Assembly (NCBI GenBank): GCA_027923505.1
Contig: BROI01000005.1
Location: forward strand, 620,001-684,000
Source of the DNA: Mayamaea pseudoterrestris
Lineage: Eukaryota > Bacillariophyta > Bacillariophyceae > Sellaphorales > Sellaphoraceae
Direction: 5' to 3'
DNA: 64,000 nucleotides
Part shown: in pieces, positions 29,293 through 39,442 of the stretch
How positions within the stretch are numbered: position 1 is the stretch's first letter
Layout of the letters: each line of letters opens with the position of its first letter
The notes under the pieces: generated by a model
The model's input: the letters and a program-made list of their open reading frames with translations, nothing else
What the model was told of the DNA's origin: nothing
Databases searched by the model: none
Translations under genes and position numbers: made by a program

Positions 29293-32250
29293 ATGTCTCG
29301 CTATCACACTAACGACGACGACAGTGACGACGAGGGCGAAATCAGCACGCCGCCGCCCGTATTGTCGAGCTACGCCATGCTGGCCAACCAGCCGCCGCCG
29401 CAGGCCGTGACGCAGCGATTAAACGCGCAGCGATTGCAGCAGCAGAAAAACAACACTGAGAGCGAACGAGACAATTATAGTGACAGGAGGAATGAGAGCG
29501 ACAGATATAATAGTAGTAGCGGTCGATCTGGTGGTGGCGATGCGAAATGGAGCAAGTCGCGACAAGATGACTACCATCATGCTGCCAGTCATCGCTCATC
29601 CTCCTGGGACGCCCCAAGCAAGAACCAAGGCAGAAGCAACAATTACAATACACGCGGTGGTCGAGGCGGAAGATTTTCGGATGGTCGCGGTGGAAGAGGA
29701 AGAGGCCGCGGCGGGCGCGATTCTCAGTTTCGCGGCGGCGGCAATCATGACAATAATTACCAGCAGCAGCGAGACAATTCAACTACAACAAGTAGAACCT
29801 ACAGTAACATGCTGGACGATGACCAGCGCTCCAAACGATCAAGTTCTATTGCGTCCGAGCAGGAGGAACGATTGTCGTCGTTGCATGGACGAGACAATGA
29901 GCATGACGGCGTCGCAGCTGCTGGGCGTAGTCGTCATGACGCAGGTCGCTTGGCTACGAATCGAAGTAGTGGTCGCAGCAACAATACTGGACGAGGTCAA
30001 TGGATGGAGCGCGGAGGAGGACGGGGTAGGGGACGAGGAGAAGACCGCGTGGACGGTTGTGGACTTTACATTGACGGTGGTCATAGAGGCGGCGGCGGCC
30101 GCGGACGAGGGTCTTTTCGCGATGACGTTGACGAGCGACGAAATGGTCGGGGTGATTATGCTTCAAGTAGTGGAAACAATGAGAGGTTCAGCAACCGCGA
30201 TCAAGGACGTGGCGGTCGGTTCCAAGGGCGAGGAAGAGGTGCTCAAAGGGACGATGAGCGATCAAGTAGTGTTTTATCGCAAGAGGCAAATCGAGACGAT
30301 GGTTTTCGTTACAGCCACTATGGAACGGAAGACTTTAAGCGAAGTCGTTCCACTGAAGATGTGAATGATTCTGTCGAGAATCAAGCGAAACGATCCAGAT
30401 TTGGATCGGCGGCCCAGTCATTTGGGAGTGAAGGTGAAATAACTGACTTTGCCGACGTTTTAATGCAAAGTCAACCTTTAGTGCAAAATACTGCAGACAT
30501 AGATCAGTCGAACCAGCTTCCGGAGCAAGGTGATATTCACGGCGTGAGCGCGCAACCCCAAAAGGAGCTTTCACCGGTACAATCGCAACGCGAGGCTTCC
30601 AATTTCGCAGAACCTTATCATCAAAGACAGGAGCATATTGTTACGGAAACGCAAGAGCAGCTGAATACGCCTCATAGTGAGCAGCATGAAAGACAGCGGC
30701 AGCAGACGCCACCAACTGAACGGTACATGGATAGTGAGGCGCCACATGAGCCGCCAGACGAACCATCATTGGCGAGTAATGCTGACAAGCAATCATCACC
30801 CCAGCAAGAGGAACAGTTGGTTCAATCTGAACCTATTCTTGAACGTGACGAGATGATGGATCATTCACGCGACCAAGAATTTGGAGCAATTCGCGATCAA
30901 GAAGGTAGGAGCGATAGGTCGGCTGCCTCACAGCTTGCATCATATGCATCTATTGGTAGCAGTCATCCTGAAGTTGACAAGAATAGAAGCAGCCACTTTG
31001 AACGGCCTGATCCTTTCAGTCAGGACAGTCGCTTGTCGTTAGGTCACAATATTGATGATAGTCATCGTATGGAGGAAGCAACACGAAACGACAATATACG
31101 CGAACAAACGCTCTCGACTGAGCCGGTAAACGTTGGAGGAGAGCGGCGGTCGTCGTGGGCTGGTAGCGATGCACATGTGCCAACGCTTCAGCATCGACAG
31201 GATCGTTACGGTCCGGCCAGTCGTGACTTTTTTGGAGAAGGGAGATCCGGAGACAACTTGGGAAAGATGTCCCATTATGGACCTGGTGATCAAATTTCTG
31301 ACGATTTTGGTAGCCGCGGACGTGGTGGACGCGGCGCGTTTGACGGGCGGGGGCGTGGCCGAGGCATGCGAGGAAGGGGAAGGGGAGATGTTGGAGGTCG
31401 ATTTGATGGCACAGGACGTAATTTTCATGTCGAGGGTTCCGTGGCGTATGGCGGCAACAATCAATTTATTTCATCAGCTCGAGACCACAATGAAGCTGGC
31501 CACCCATCACGCCATGTAATGGGCAGAGGCGGGCGGGTTGGACGAGGCATGTATGATTCGGGAACGGGTAGAGGGCTTGCTTCACGAGCATTTGGTTTTG
31601 ATCGCACTTTTCCTCGACAAGAATCTGGTGGACGCGGGCCAGGGCGAGGAGATTCTGGTGGATATGGTCGTGGTCGTGGCGATAACCGAAGGAGTAGTTT
31701 TGGCGGGCGAGTTGACGATTTTTCCGCTGGCCGCGGCGCTCCCTATGGTCCAGCTCAGCGTCTTCCGATGTATGCGGAGCATGGATCGGATTGCAGACCG
31801 GAGTCTGATTTTACTCCACGATTCCCTGTCGAATCTCATTATTCAAGGCAGGATGGTGGCCCCTCGACAACATGCATCTCTACTTCTTATCGCGATTGTG
31901 ATGTGGCTTTGGGAAGGAACGCCATGGATGGTGTGACTGTCATTGATGTCGACGCAATCTCGCTGCCAGAGCCTGAAGTGCCTGCCACAGACCCGTCTAC
32001 TTTACCACCGGAACCAGGTCAGCCGTCAGGTCGTGTGCTAGCATTGACTCGCTTACTCGATTTGGAAACGCAAATGGAGTTTGCGTATGCCAAACACATG
32101 ATGCTTTTAAGGAAGCAGAAGCTTTTGCGAGCTCAGTACGATGTGTTGAAAGACCTACCTGTAGGTATTGACGCCATCAAGGACGATTTGGCGATTTATA
32201 AGGCAAAGCATGACGAGGCGGCTAGGCTTTACGAAGATGCTGAAGGTTGA
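29293..32250 (+). CDS. Large RGG/RG-rich low-complexity protein with C-terminal coiled coil
   Basis: Single exon, 985 aa, ATG at 29293 (aaccATGTC). Two Gly/Arg blocks (about residues 115-330 and 670-820) consist of RGG, RGRG and GGR repeats with Asp, Ser and Tyr interspersed; between them lies a Gln/Glu/Ser-rich disordered stretch. Only the last ~85 residues look folded: a predicted helix pair beginning near GRVLALTRLLDLETQ. Such RGG blocks bind RNA, are methylated by arginine methyltransferases and promote condensate formation; no RRM, helicase or other catalytic domain is present. I know no named family for the helical tail. The call as a real gene rests on the 2.9-kb open frame and amino-acid bias. 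Confidence 0.75.
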   Translation: MSRYHTNDDDSDDEGEISTPPPVLSSYAMLANQPPPQAVTQRLNAQRLQQQKNNTESERDNYSDRRNESDRYNSSSGRSGGGDAKWSKSRQDDYHHAASHRSSSWDAPSKNQGRSNNYNTRGGRGGRFSDGRGGRGRGRGGRDSQFRGGGNHDNNYQQQRDNSTTTSRTYSNMLDDDQRSKRSSSIASEQEERLSSLHGRDNEHDGVAAAGRSRHDAGRLATNRSSGRSNNTGRGQWMERGGGRGRGRGEDRVDGCGLYIDGGHRGGGGRGRGSFRDDVDERRNGRGDYASSSGNNERFSNRDQGRGGRFQGRGRGAQRDDERSSSVLSQEANRDDGFRYSHYGTEDFKRSRSTEDVNDSVENQAKRSRFGSAAQSFGSEGEITDFADVLMQSQPLVQNTADIDQSNQLPEQGDIHGVSAQPQKELSPVQSQREASNFAEPYHQRQEHIVTETQEQLNTPHSEQHERQRQQTPPTERYMDSEAPHEPPDEPSLASNADKQSSPQQEEQLVQSEPILERDEMMDHSRDQEFGAIRDQEGRSDRSAASQLASYASIGSSHPEVDKNRSSHFERPDPFSQDSRLSLGHNIDDSHRMEEATRNDNIREQTLSTEPVNVGGERRSSWAGSDAHVPTLQHRQDRYGPASRDFFGEGRSGDNLGKMSHYGPGDQISDDFGSRGRGGRGAFDGRGRGRGMRGRGRGDVGGRFDGTGRNFHVEGSVAYGGNNQFISSARDHNEAGHPSRHVMGRGGRVGRGMYDSGTGRGLASRAFGFDRTFPRQESGGRGPGRGDSGGYGRGRGDNRRSSFGGRVDDFSAGRGAPYGPAQRLPMYAEHGSDCRPESDFTPRFPVESHYSRQDGGPSTTCISTSYRDCDVALGRNAMDGVTVIDVDAISLPEPEVPATDPSTLPPEPGQPSGRVLALTRLLDLETQMEFAYAKHMMLLRKQKLLRAQYDVLKDLPVGIDAIKDDLAIYKAKHDEAARLYEDAEG

Positions 32251-32526
32251 TGCCATCTTTAAATCTCGCTAGTTAATACTATAAATACATCGCTTTATTG
32301 GAGAGTTGGCGTATAAGCCAAAAGTTATTATATACGTTTGTTACTCCAACGATTCTTTGAGAAGTCAGTTTATCTGAAGGACTAGAGAGCAAATGCGCGA
32401 TCGAAGCTCAAAATAAGGTACTTGTAGTGTATTGTAAACGCTAAGCTATAGTATAGTAAAGTTGTCGTAAGAGCAAGAAATAGAAGGTTACATCGCTGCA
32501 AAGTCGCAGTCGTAACGTACACCTTA

Positions 32527-33564
32527 TCAATCCTCTTGACTGCGTGGTTCCTTCTCACCAATTCCTATTTCGCTATCATCCACCAACTCCAGCAATTCCT
32601 CGTCCGCAACGTCTTCCTTTCCCTTTTGTTCCTCCAGCTTGTAGTCGGCACGCATGGGCGACTGCTGGTAAATGGCACCACCCACCAAACATATGAGCAA
32701 ACTTAACACTCCCCCAACTGGTGCATGCTGATCCCAAATGACCATGTTGAGTAGAATGGTGAAGCACTTGTTCAAAACACCAATCAACGTAAAGGATGTG
32801 GCGCTGACCTTGTCGCGGCACCACCAACCCGAGTAACCAATGCCTGTTCCGGCAATGCATCCAAGCAGCAAACAAAAAATACCAATGGGACTAATGACTA
32901 CTCCAGCAGCCCGATCCGTGGACCACTTGTTGAACTCGCCGGCCATGGCGGCAAACATGAGCATGGGTGGAAGACCCAGCAGATTCACGTAAAGTACTGG
33001 TCCACTCAGCGTTTTCAAATCAACGGATCGAATAATGCGCTTGCCGTACGCCATTTCCAGTGCAATAATAACCAAATAAAACATTGGCCAGTAGTAGGCA
33101 CTCATGCCTTGCGTTTGAAACTGAATGTCAAAGCTTGCGTAGCAGTAGGCACCGAGCGCAATCAAGCCCAATCCAATCCAACTGCGCGTGTTGGGATACT
33201 CGCGCCCCAAGAATAGTACATCCAAAAAGGCTACCACGCATGGACTCAGGGCGCGAAAGACAATAATGGTTTCCACATTGGACATACTCAGTGACTTCAT
33301 ATTGGCGTAAACGCCAAGTGAAAACAAGACTATATAGTACAAGTATGGTTTCACGTAGACCCACTTGAGTTCATCCACTTTGAGGGTTTTGCTGTACTTG
33401 GCCGTGTAAATGAACGCTAGGGCTGCGACCAGTTGAATGCACACCACGAGCGAGGGATACTTCATGTAATGGAGCGTCACCTTGTTCAGCAAGACTAGCG
33501 TTGCACTACAGAGCGAGTAGGAAAGAATGGAGAGAATGACCTCCGTCTGAGGTGTCATGGTCAT
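32527..33564 (-). CDS. Nucleotide-sugar transporter (GDP-sugar/GONST-like, DMT superfamily)
   Basis: Single exon, 345 aa. Two close in-frame ATGs (33564, 33558). About ten hydrophobic spans of DMT type begin at LSILSYSLCSATLVLLNKV. The motif GVLNKCFTILLNMVIWDQHA resembles the Gly-x-Leu-Asn-Lys motif by which GDP-sugar transporters contact their substrate. The C-terminal tail is Glu/Lys-rich and cytosolic. These carriers exchange GDP-mannose, GDP-fucose or related sugars for GMP across Golgi membranes; the exact substrate cannot be told. It diverges from the GT17-like gene and lies 6 kb from a fucosyltransferase-like gene. Confidence 0.8.
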   Translation of the reverse strand: MTMTPQTEVILSILSYSLCSATLVLLNKVTLHYMKYPSLVVCIQLVAALAFIYTAKYSKTLKVDELKWVYVKPYLYYIVLFSLGVYANMKSLSMSNVETIIVFRALSPCVVAFLDVLFLGREYPNTRSWIGLGLIALGAYCYASFDIQFQTQGMSAYYWPMFYLVIIALEMAYGKRIIRSVDLKTLSGPVLYVNLLGLPPMLMFAAMAGEFNKWSTDRAAGVVISPIGIFCLLLGCIAGTGIGYSGWWCRDKVSATSFTLIGVLNKCFTILLNMVIWDQHAPVGGVLSLLICLVGGAIYQQSPMRADYKLEEQKGKEDVADEELLELVDDSEIGIGEKEPRSQED

Positions 33565-34154
33565 GATGTATTGTTGCAAGTGGAAGAGGTAGGTAATGGA
33601 TTGTTGGTGTTCCGATTGGCGATAATGGAAGGAAATTAGTAAGTCTTTGTCGTGTTAGGTATATGTTCGATCCAATGCAGATTTAAGAACCTCGAATGCT
33701 CCCGCCGGCAACTGTTTTTATAATGGAGGGTCTCCTTGTCAAAGCAAGAGCAGCAGAATGGTCAAAGAAGGAAGTTGTTGGCTCTTGTTGTGCCGTCGTC
33801 GCTCGTCCGTCGCCGAATCCTGCTTTCAAACGGTCACGAGTTTTCATGAAAAGAGTCATTTTGCCACGTACGTCAGTCGTGCATTCCAGAAAATGTCTTC
33901 GAAAGAGAGTCTTACCGGTACTCCAACGTGACGATTTCAATTTTTTCGTTCTCCACACCGTCAATTGATCTGATCGGCAACTTCTTTATCTTCATAGCCG
34001 GTGATATACTCACTTACAGCTCACACGATCGCTTAATAACGCGATTGATTATCAACTTGTGGACAGTTGGAAAAAGCATTGATTAGCTTCTCGGCACGCC
34101 TCATTTTTCTCATTCGTTCCGAGGAAAGCCAGGCGCCTTCTTCACGCAAACATC
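33565..34154. other. Divergent intergenic region, sugar transporter / GT17-like gene
   Basis: About 590 bases. Overlapping frames on both strands near 33683-33968 (about 90 codons each) have no recognisable product and are more likely chance. Presumed to hold both promoters. Confidence 0.45.
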
Positions 34155-35582
34155 ATGGTGGAGCAGCATCATCGGCATGCTGCGACTGTCAATGTTTCTT
34201 TGAAGCGACGGCGATCAAAAACGGTGAAAATCCTTTTCACGAGTGGAGTCTTTCTATTGGTGGTATATGCGATTCGCATTACGCAACTGCTTTCCGACAG
34301 CAGTCTGCTGCACCTCAACTTGGTTCCATTACTCGATGAACATCTTACAACTACCAGCCATTTGATCTCCAAAAACCCTCGATATCTTGAGAGCGACAAT
34401 ATAACCATTGGAGTACTTTCTCAAAAGCCTCTACAGTTCTTTCGTCAAATCCAAGACGAGATTGACAAGGACGACCCGTCCACCCGATGTTTTCGCTACG
34501 GCTTTACGTACGATCCAGCCATGACTCCTCGACGCATTTTCTACGGCACACTCATGGCATCCGAGCCATGGGAACTCTTTGAAATTGTGGCGGCGGAAGC
34601 GCATGGAGTATTCTCTGGCATGGTGCTGGTGGAAGCCAACCGAACGCAAAACTTCACGCCTCGCACGTTACTTCGAATGCAGCACAAGGAAACCTTTCAA
34701 AAACTATTTGGCCTTGACAATGTACTCATTGTACCCTTTGTCAATGAACTCAAAAGATTACGAACCATACAGCGAGAGCATGCGCAACGAGATGAAATAA
34801 TACGCGGTTGGAAGACACTTGGAATGCAACGTGACGACGTGGGTTACTTGGCGGATGCCGATGAAACGTTTTCGCGCGACTTTTTGCGAGCGGTGCAGAC
34901 CTGTCAAATCGAGCTGCTGGAATACGAAAAGCACAAATGTCAAATTGGAGCTTCCGTTGTTTCTGCTGCACCGCAAATATACGAAATGTCTCCGGAATGC
35001 GTCACTGTCGGCGCGCGACATTGGAGGCATCCGGATGTGCTGAGTGGTCACTGCATTGAAGGCATTGGAGATGCAAGTAAGAATCCAATCGCTTTCCGAC
35101 GGGAAGATATTCCGTTTCTGCGAGGAAACACTTCTCAAGTGAACGTTGTTAACGGAGAAAAGTATTATCCTCTTTATACTGCCGCCGATCTGCGCATCAT
35201 TAGTGGACGCACAGTGGAAACAACAAGGGAAGCCCGACTCATTGATAATGACTTGGATAAGTTCAACGCGTATCATTTTCACAACTTTTTTGCAAACGAG
35301 CAGGAACTTCGTCACAAATATTTTACCTATGGTCATCCTGACAGCGAGGCCATGAACAAGACGATGGAAGATCTGCACGAAGACTTGGCCTTTGTCGTTG
35401 GTTGTGTCAAAAACATGACAACGAAACATCCCAAGTCTAAATATGCGCGAGTTGTTGGTGGGTATGACTTTTTGCAACCTCACTTTCGACCCATTTACTT
35501 TGCGGACCCGCTCTATCGAAGGCATCGCCATGAGAAGGTCACGCGTCTTGTATTGGATGATAAGCAAGCCGCGCTTGGCTGA
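34155..35582 (+). CDS. GT17-like glycosyltransferase (MGAT3-type), type II membrane protein
   Basis: Single exon, 475 aa, ATG at 34155. A basic N-terminus precedes one membrane anchor at about residues 24-42 (VKILFTSGVFLLVVYAI), giving Golgi type II topology. The lumenal domain follows the family-17 pattern: the block IFYGTLMASEPWELFEIVAA, then VFSGMVLVEANRT, LIVPFVNELK and LADADETFSRDF (the DxD-like metal site). Family 17 enzymes add the bisecting GlcNAc to N-glycans in animals; in algae the sugar and acceptor are unknown. NFT and NMT sequons occur in the chain. It is divergent from the nucleotide-sugar transporter. Confidence 0.75.
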   Translation: MVEQHHRHAATVNVSLKRRRSKTVKILFTSGVFLLVVYAIRITQLLSDSSLLHLNLVPLLDEHLTTTSHLISKNPRYLESDNITIGVLSQKPLQFFRQIQDEIDKDDPSTRCFRYGFTYDPAMTPRRIFYGTLMASEPWELFEIVAAEAHGVFSGMVLVEANRTQNFTPRTLLRMQHKETFQKLFGLDNVLIVPFVNELKRLRTIQREHAQRDEIIRGWKTLGMQRDDVGYLADADETFSRDFLRAVQTCQIELLEYEKHKCQIGASVVSAAPQIYEMSPECVTVGARHWRHPDVLSGHCIEGIGDASKNPIAFRREDIPFLRGNTSQVNVVNGEKYYPLYTAADLRIISGRTVETTREARLIDNDLDKFNAYHFHNFFANEQELRHKYFTYGHPDSEAMNKTMEDLHEDLAFVVGCVKNMTTKHPKSKYARVVGGYDFLQPHFRPIYFADPLYRRHRHEKVTRLVLDDKQAALG

Positions 35583-35923
35583 AAATGAATGCTTGGTATT
35601 GCCGACCCCGACGATTGATGACGGCAAGGTATGATACTATCGCGAGCAATCAGTCACCGTCGCTACGGTGGCCCTTAGCGAAAGGGTTTTTGGGTCCCAT
35701 GTGCTAGAGGAACTTTTCGCATTCCAATCCGACGATTATCTATAACTTGCAACGCCGCACGTCCATTTGAAGGGTGTACCAGTGAGCTTATACTTGACCA
35801 AAAGACGTACTCCTACTCAAGTATATTAGTGGTGTAGAGTTTTAGCTTATATTTCCTTTTACGCACGGTATCTTTTTTTCTTAAGCGTGCTAGCGATAGA
35901 TGGTAAGGTGTTTGCTCAACGTG
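35583..35923. other. Intergenic region with two adjacent hairpins
   Basis: About 340 bases between converging genes. Two neighbouring inverted repeats occur: stem caccgt/acggtg at 35655-35670 (extendable by two pairs) and stem ccctt/aaggg at 35672-35686, followed by a T run. They may mark the end of the GT17-like transcript. No gene seen. Confidence 0.4.
35655..35686. repeat. Pair of adjacent short hairpins followed by a T run
   Basis: First stem of six pairs with loop cgct (35655-35670); second stem of five pairs with loop agcga (35672-35686); then tttttg. Located 70 bp past the GT17-like stop codon. Possible 3'-end processing structure; too short for a tRNA and not a histone stem-loop. Confidence 0.4.
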
Positions 35924-37480
35924 CTACTTTGGCTGCACTAGATTTTCGGCTCCGCTCACAACCTTGGCGGAAACAATCAGGTCTCCCTCCTTTACATCTT
36001 GTAAAAAGTCTGCGCCTTCCACAACGTATCCAAAGCTGCATTGATCGACAGGAAATTAACAGGGTGAGTAAAGTTCTTACGAATGGCGCACAAAAGGTGA
36101 CCATGTTCAGTCCCTTTCACTTACCAAGGATAACGTCCATCAAGAACATTCTTTCCGGCAGGCGTCAGATCCGAGTCAAACAGCAGCCAAAAGAACTGAG
36201 AACTACCCGTGTTGGGGTCATACTCTTCGCGGGCCCAGCCCATGGCGCCGTAACTAGCAAACGGCAGCACGGTTGCTTGACCTCCGCGACCTTCATCTTC
36301 AATCGTTGTTTCATAGAATGGGCCTGCATCGCCGCGAACGAATATTTCAAGAGGAATCAAGCGCTCTCCATGCTTTCCTTGTCCGACAGTTTTGCTACCC
36401 GGCCCAACGTAGCCATCCGCTTCACCATCTGGGTCTCCCGTTTGCACGACAAATCCATCGGAACGCTGAATCTGCATATTGTTGTAAAAGCCCTTGAGCA
36501 CCAAATCGACAAAATTACCGGACGTTACTGGCGCCGCGTAACCATCCACTACCATGACTAGTTTGGCTTGCGGATAGTTTTGACCCTCCACGTTGAATGG
36601 AGACTTGCCGTCGGCCTTTTTCAAAACCATTTCAACAGTGGCGCGTCCCTGCAGCTGCGCCAAGTCGGAATATGCGGCTGGAACAATCGTCTTGTATCCA
36701 GCCGGCACCATTTGCTCCTCCAGTATGGTGAGCTGCTCAATCACGCGGCGCTGGTAGTCGTACGCACTGTCGAGCGCCGCTCGTTCCTGGTCGCTGCCGG
36801 TAAAGCTCTCCTGCGAATCCTTGAGAGCATTGGAAAGTGGATCAAGGTCGGCCTGCATTTGGACAATGGCGTCGGTGCAAACTTTGGTGTTGCGGCATGA
36901 AATAGTGTACTTGTCTGGCTTTGCCAGCAGCGTTTTGGATTTCTTGACACCGTCCAAGGCTGCTGCTTTTCGTTTTGTTCCAATATCAGTCTTGATGTCT
37001 TCCAATGTCCCTTGAAGCTGTCGAACCTATACAGAAAATAATGTTTATGTATCCAAAGATTCAGGTAGCAGTGAGTACAAAGTCTGGAAACGATAGTATA
37101 AAATCGCAAACTCTCTCTACATGTGTATTTCACGCAGCACTTACATCCTTATTCTTGATGGGAAGGCCATATCGAAGCAGCGACTCGGCATCCTTGTTCA
37201 CGCGAGACCCCGATCCACTCGCCATTTCCTTGGCTACTGCGGACGGAGGATGCATGGCGTAGGCTCCGTAGTCAAACGCAGGTACTGCTGCCGTCCATAT
37301 TGAGGCCGTGAGAAAGGCGGATGCAAGTGCTCGTCCGACCGTGGCAAAAGCTGCTTCTGCTTGCAAAGTTACTCTAGCTGTATTTGGTGGCGTTTGATGG
37401 CTGTGACTCGGAACCCATGCGAGAGTTGGCTTGACGATGGCTGCGAGTGTGACAACGAGCAACCAAGTGATTTGCACCAT
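35924..37480 (-). CDS. Thylakoid-lumen CYP38/TLP40-type cyclophilin
   Basis: Three exons: 37480-37145, 37026-36125 and 36035-35924, introns of 118 and 89 bp, giving 449 aa (plant CYP38 is about 437). The leader is tripartite: a signal peptide ending Leu-Ala before Trp-Val-Pro (an aromatic residue after the cleavage point, as for diatom plastids), a transit stretch, then a second hydrophobic segment (ASAFLTASIWTAAVPA) for lumen transfer. The mature part has the CYP38 N-terminal helical region (ESLLRYGLPIKNKD) and a divergent cyclophilin domain (VTSGNFVDLVLKGFYNN, SSQFFWLLFDSDLTPAG, LDGRYPCFGYVVEG). CYP38 helps assemble and repair photosystem II; isomerase activity in this family is weak or absent. 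Exon junctions are fixed by conserved sequence on both sides. Confidence 0.9.
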
Positions 37481-37823
37481 GAGTACGATATTCTATCGGC
37501 GAATGAAAGTATCGAGACGACTTGAAAACTAGTAAGCCGGTAGCTGAACTTTTGTCTGCTTTCAATTACGTGTTAAAGGCGCAGTAGTGAACTTTTGTCT
37601 GCTTTCAATTACAGTCGGTTGCACAGTTTCACAAATAATAATGAACCGATCTTTCATGGATCATGGTGGATGAGGCGATGAAGAGAGTGATGTGTCGGTG
37701 CGATTGGATCGCGATGACGTGTTTTCAGTCACGAGGCATGTCGAGTCGCGCCTTGCGCTACTTGTAGTAGAGAGAGTACTGTACTCTGTATTTTACTATG
37801 CTTCGCCAAGCAATGATATCGAA
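37481..37823. other. Intergenic region containing a 25-bp direct repeat
   Basis: About 340 bases between two minus-strand genes. It contains two identical 25-bp copies (37545-37569 and 37588-37612). Presumed CYP38 promoter; no gene seen. Confidence 0.5.
37545..37612. repeat. 25-bp perfect direct repeat upstream of CYP38
   Basis: Copies at 37545-37569 and 37588-37612, start-to-start distance 43 bp, each beginning tgaacttttg and ending caattac. They lie 65-132 bp upstream of the CYP38 start codon on its own strand, a position where duplicated promoter elements could act. Confidence 0.8.
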
Positions 37824-39275
37824 TTACTCCCACTTTTGAAATAGCAAACTCGCATTCGTTCCTCCAAACCCAAAGCTGTTACTCATGGCCATGTTTATGT
37901 CTTGCTGCTGAGGAGTATACACATGCCGCAAGCGTCGAATATAGTCGGCAGAATCAGGACCACTGTCACTGCAGGCAAGCATAATTTCTTCCGAAAGGTT
38001 CAGTGTCACCGGAATAGTTTGGTCTACCAATGCTTGGACGGTGAATGCTGCTTCCAATGCACCTGCCGCACCAAGCAAGTGACCAGTCGCTCCCTTGGTG
38101 CTACTAACCCAGGGGCCCTGAGTAACTGTAGCATCATTGCTGCAACCAAACACGTCGCAAATTACCTTGGCTTCAATCTCATCTCCCACAGGCGTTGACG
38201 TTGCGTGCGCATTCACATAGTCGACACTTGCCTCGTCAAACACACCAGCATGATTTAGCGCCATGCGCATGGCCCGCGCCGCCCCTCTGCCTTGCGGATC
38301 CGGCGATGTAATGTGAAATCCGTCACCGGCGACGCCATAGCCCGTCAGCTCGGCCAGTATCGGCGCGTTGCGCCGCAGCGCATGCTCCAGTTCCTCCAGC
38401 ACCAAGACGGCCGCGCCTTCCGCCATGACGAAACCGTCGCGATGCTCATGAAATGGTCGCGATGCCAGCGACGGATCGTCATTGTAGCTTGTCGACAGTG
38501 CCCGCAGTCTTCCAAAACCTGCCAAGCTCAGTGGATCCATGGCTGCTTCCGTGCCACCGCACATCATAACGTCCGCCATGTTGGATGCAACGTACATGGC
38601 GGCGTCACCAATGGCGTGCGTGCCGGCGGCGCACGCCGTGGATGCACTCACGTTGGGGCCTCCCAGTTGGTATTGTATTGCCACGCGGGCGCTCGCCGAA
38701 TTTTGCAGGACGCTGGGAACAAAGTGTGGACTCAGCCGCTTGAGTGAAGTTAAGCGAGAGGCGTCGACGACTTGACGCACCGACGACATGCCTGATCCAA
38801 TGGAAACGCCAGTGCGGAAATGGAGTGGATTATTGTTGCTGCATGAGTCATCTTGTTGTAGCAGATGCAACAGTTGACTCTGTTGGAGTGCCTGCTGACT
38901 CGCCATCAAGGCAAACTGCACGAATCGAGGCGTCTTGTGATCCTTGGCAACGCTTCTCACTGGCGCAGCGACTTGACACGATAAATGCTGCACAATCTCC
39001 AAGTCTCTTTCTATTGCCTCTATATCATATTCATCCTCTTGGTCATATTTCTCAGTAGTTGCAAGACATTTCAAATGCTGCATTCGCAAGGCTTGCGTCA
39101 AGCTAGTGACGCCCGATTGGTTGGCGAGCAACGCCTTCCATGTATCGGCAAAGGTGTTTCCCAGTGGAGTTATGGCTCCCAAGCCAGTGACGACGACTCG
39201 TCGACGAATGTTGCTGCTGAGAGACATCGCGAACGTTGATGTTGTGAAAGAGCTGCGATCGAGGGATTTTCCCAT
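37824..39275 (-). CDS. Beta-ketoacyl-ACP synthase II (FabF/KAS-type), probably mitochondrial
   Basis: Single exon, 483 aa, ATG at 39275. It condenses malonyl-ACP with acyl-ACP in fatty-acid elongation. Catalytic triad of the KAS II class: Cys215 (STACAAGTH), His357 (NAHATSTPVGD) and His399 (STKGATGHLLGAAG), with Lys394; the C-terminal SNSFGFGGTNASLLF loop is intact. The leader is short (about 22 residues, with Lys, Arg, Ser and Thr) and lacks a signal peptide, so a mitochondrial form (as in lipoic acid supply) is more likely than a plastid one. A loop of about 25 residues rich in Glu/Asp follows the first beta strand. The family call is certain; the compartment is inference. Confidence 0.92.
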   Translation of the reverse strand: MGKSLDRSSFTTSTFAMSLSSNIRRRVVVTGLGAITPLGNTFADTWKALLANQSGVTSLTQALRMQHLKCLATTEKYDQEDEYDIEAIERDLEIVQHLSCQVAAPVRSVAKDHKTPRFVQFALMASQQALQQSQLLHLLQQDDSCSNNNPLHFRTGVSIGSGMSSVRQVVDASRLTSLKRLSPHFVPSVLQNSASARVAIQYQLGGPNVSASTACAAGTHAIGDAAMYVASNMADVMMCGGTEAAMDPLSLAGFGRLRALSTSYNDDPSLASRPFHEHRDGFVMAEGAAVLVLEELEHALRRNAPILAELTGYGVAGDGFHITSPDPQGRGAARAMRMALNHAGVFDEASVDYVNAHATSTPVGDEIEAKVICDVFGCSNDATVTQGPWVSSTKGATGHLLGAAGALEAAFTVQALVDQTIPVTLNLSEEIMLACSDSGPDSADYIRRLRHVYTPQQQDINMAMSNSFGFGGTNASLLFQKWE

Positions 39276-39442
39276 GGTGACGAGCAAGAAAAATGTGTGA
39301 CTAGTGTCGCACTGGTGTAATTTAAATTTGTCGGAACGGTACTGTCATGCGTCACGCGCACAAAAACGCACGACTGGATGCCGACGCTGCGGCACAATCA
39401 GACTGTATCGAAATGTTTGTTTCATGACTACAATTCATAATA
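39276..39442. other. Short flank between KAS gene and small minus-strand frame
   Basis: About 170 bases upstream of the KAS start codon. No feature seen. If the small frame at 39443-39667 is not a gene, the empty stretch runs to 39817 (542 bases). Confidence 0.4.

Noticed and set aside
33683-33968. Overlapping ~90-codon frames on both strands between the sugar transporter and the GT17-like gene
   Set aside because: Neither has a recognisable product; overlapping frames on opposite strands of equal length suggest chance.
35655-35686. Possible small structured RNA (tRNA or snoRNA) after the GT17-like gene
   Set aside because: Two short stems only; no cloverleaf, box C/D or H/ACA pattern.
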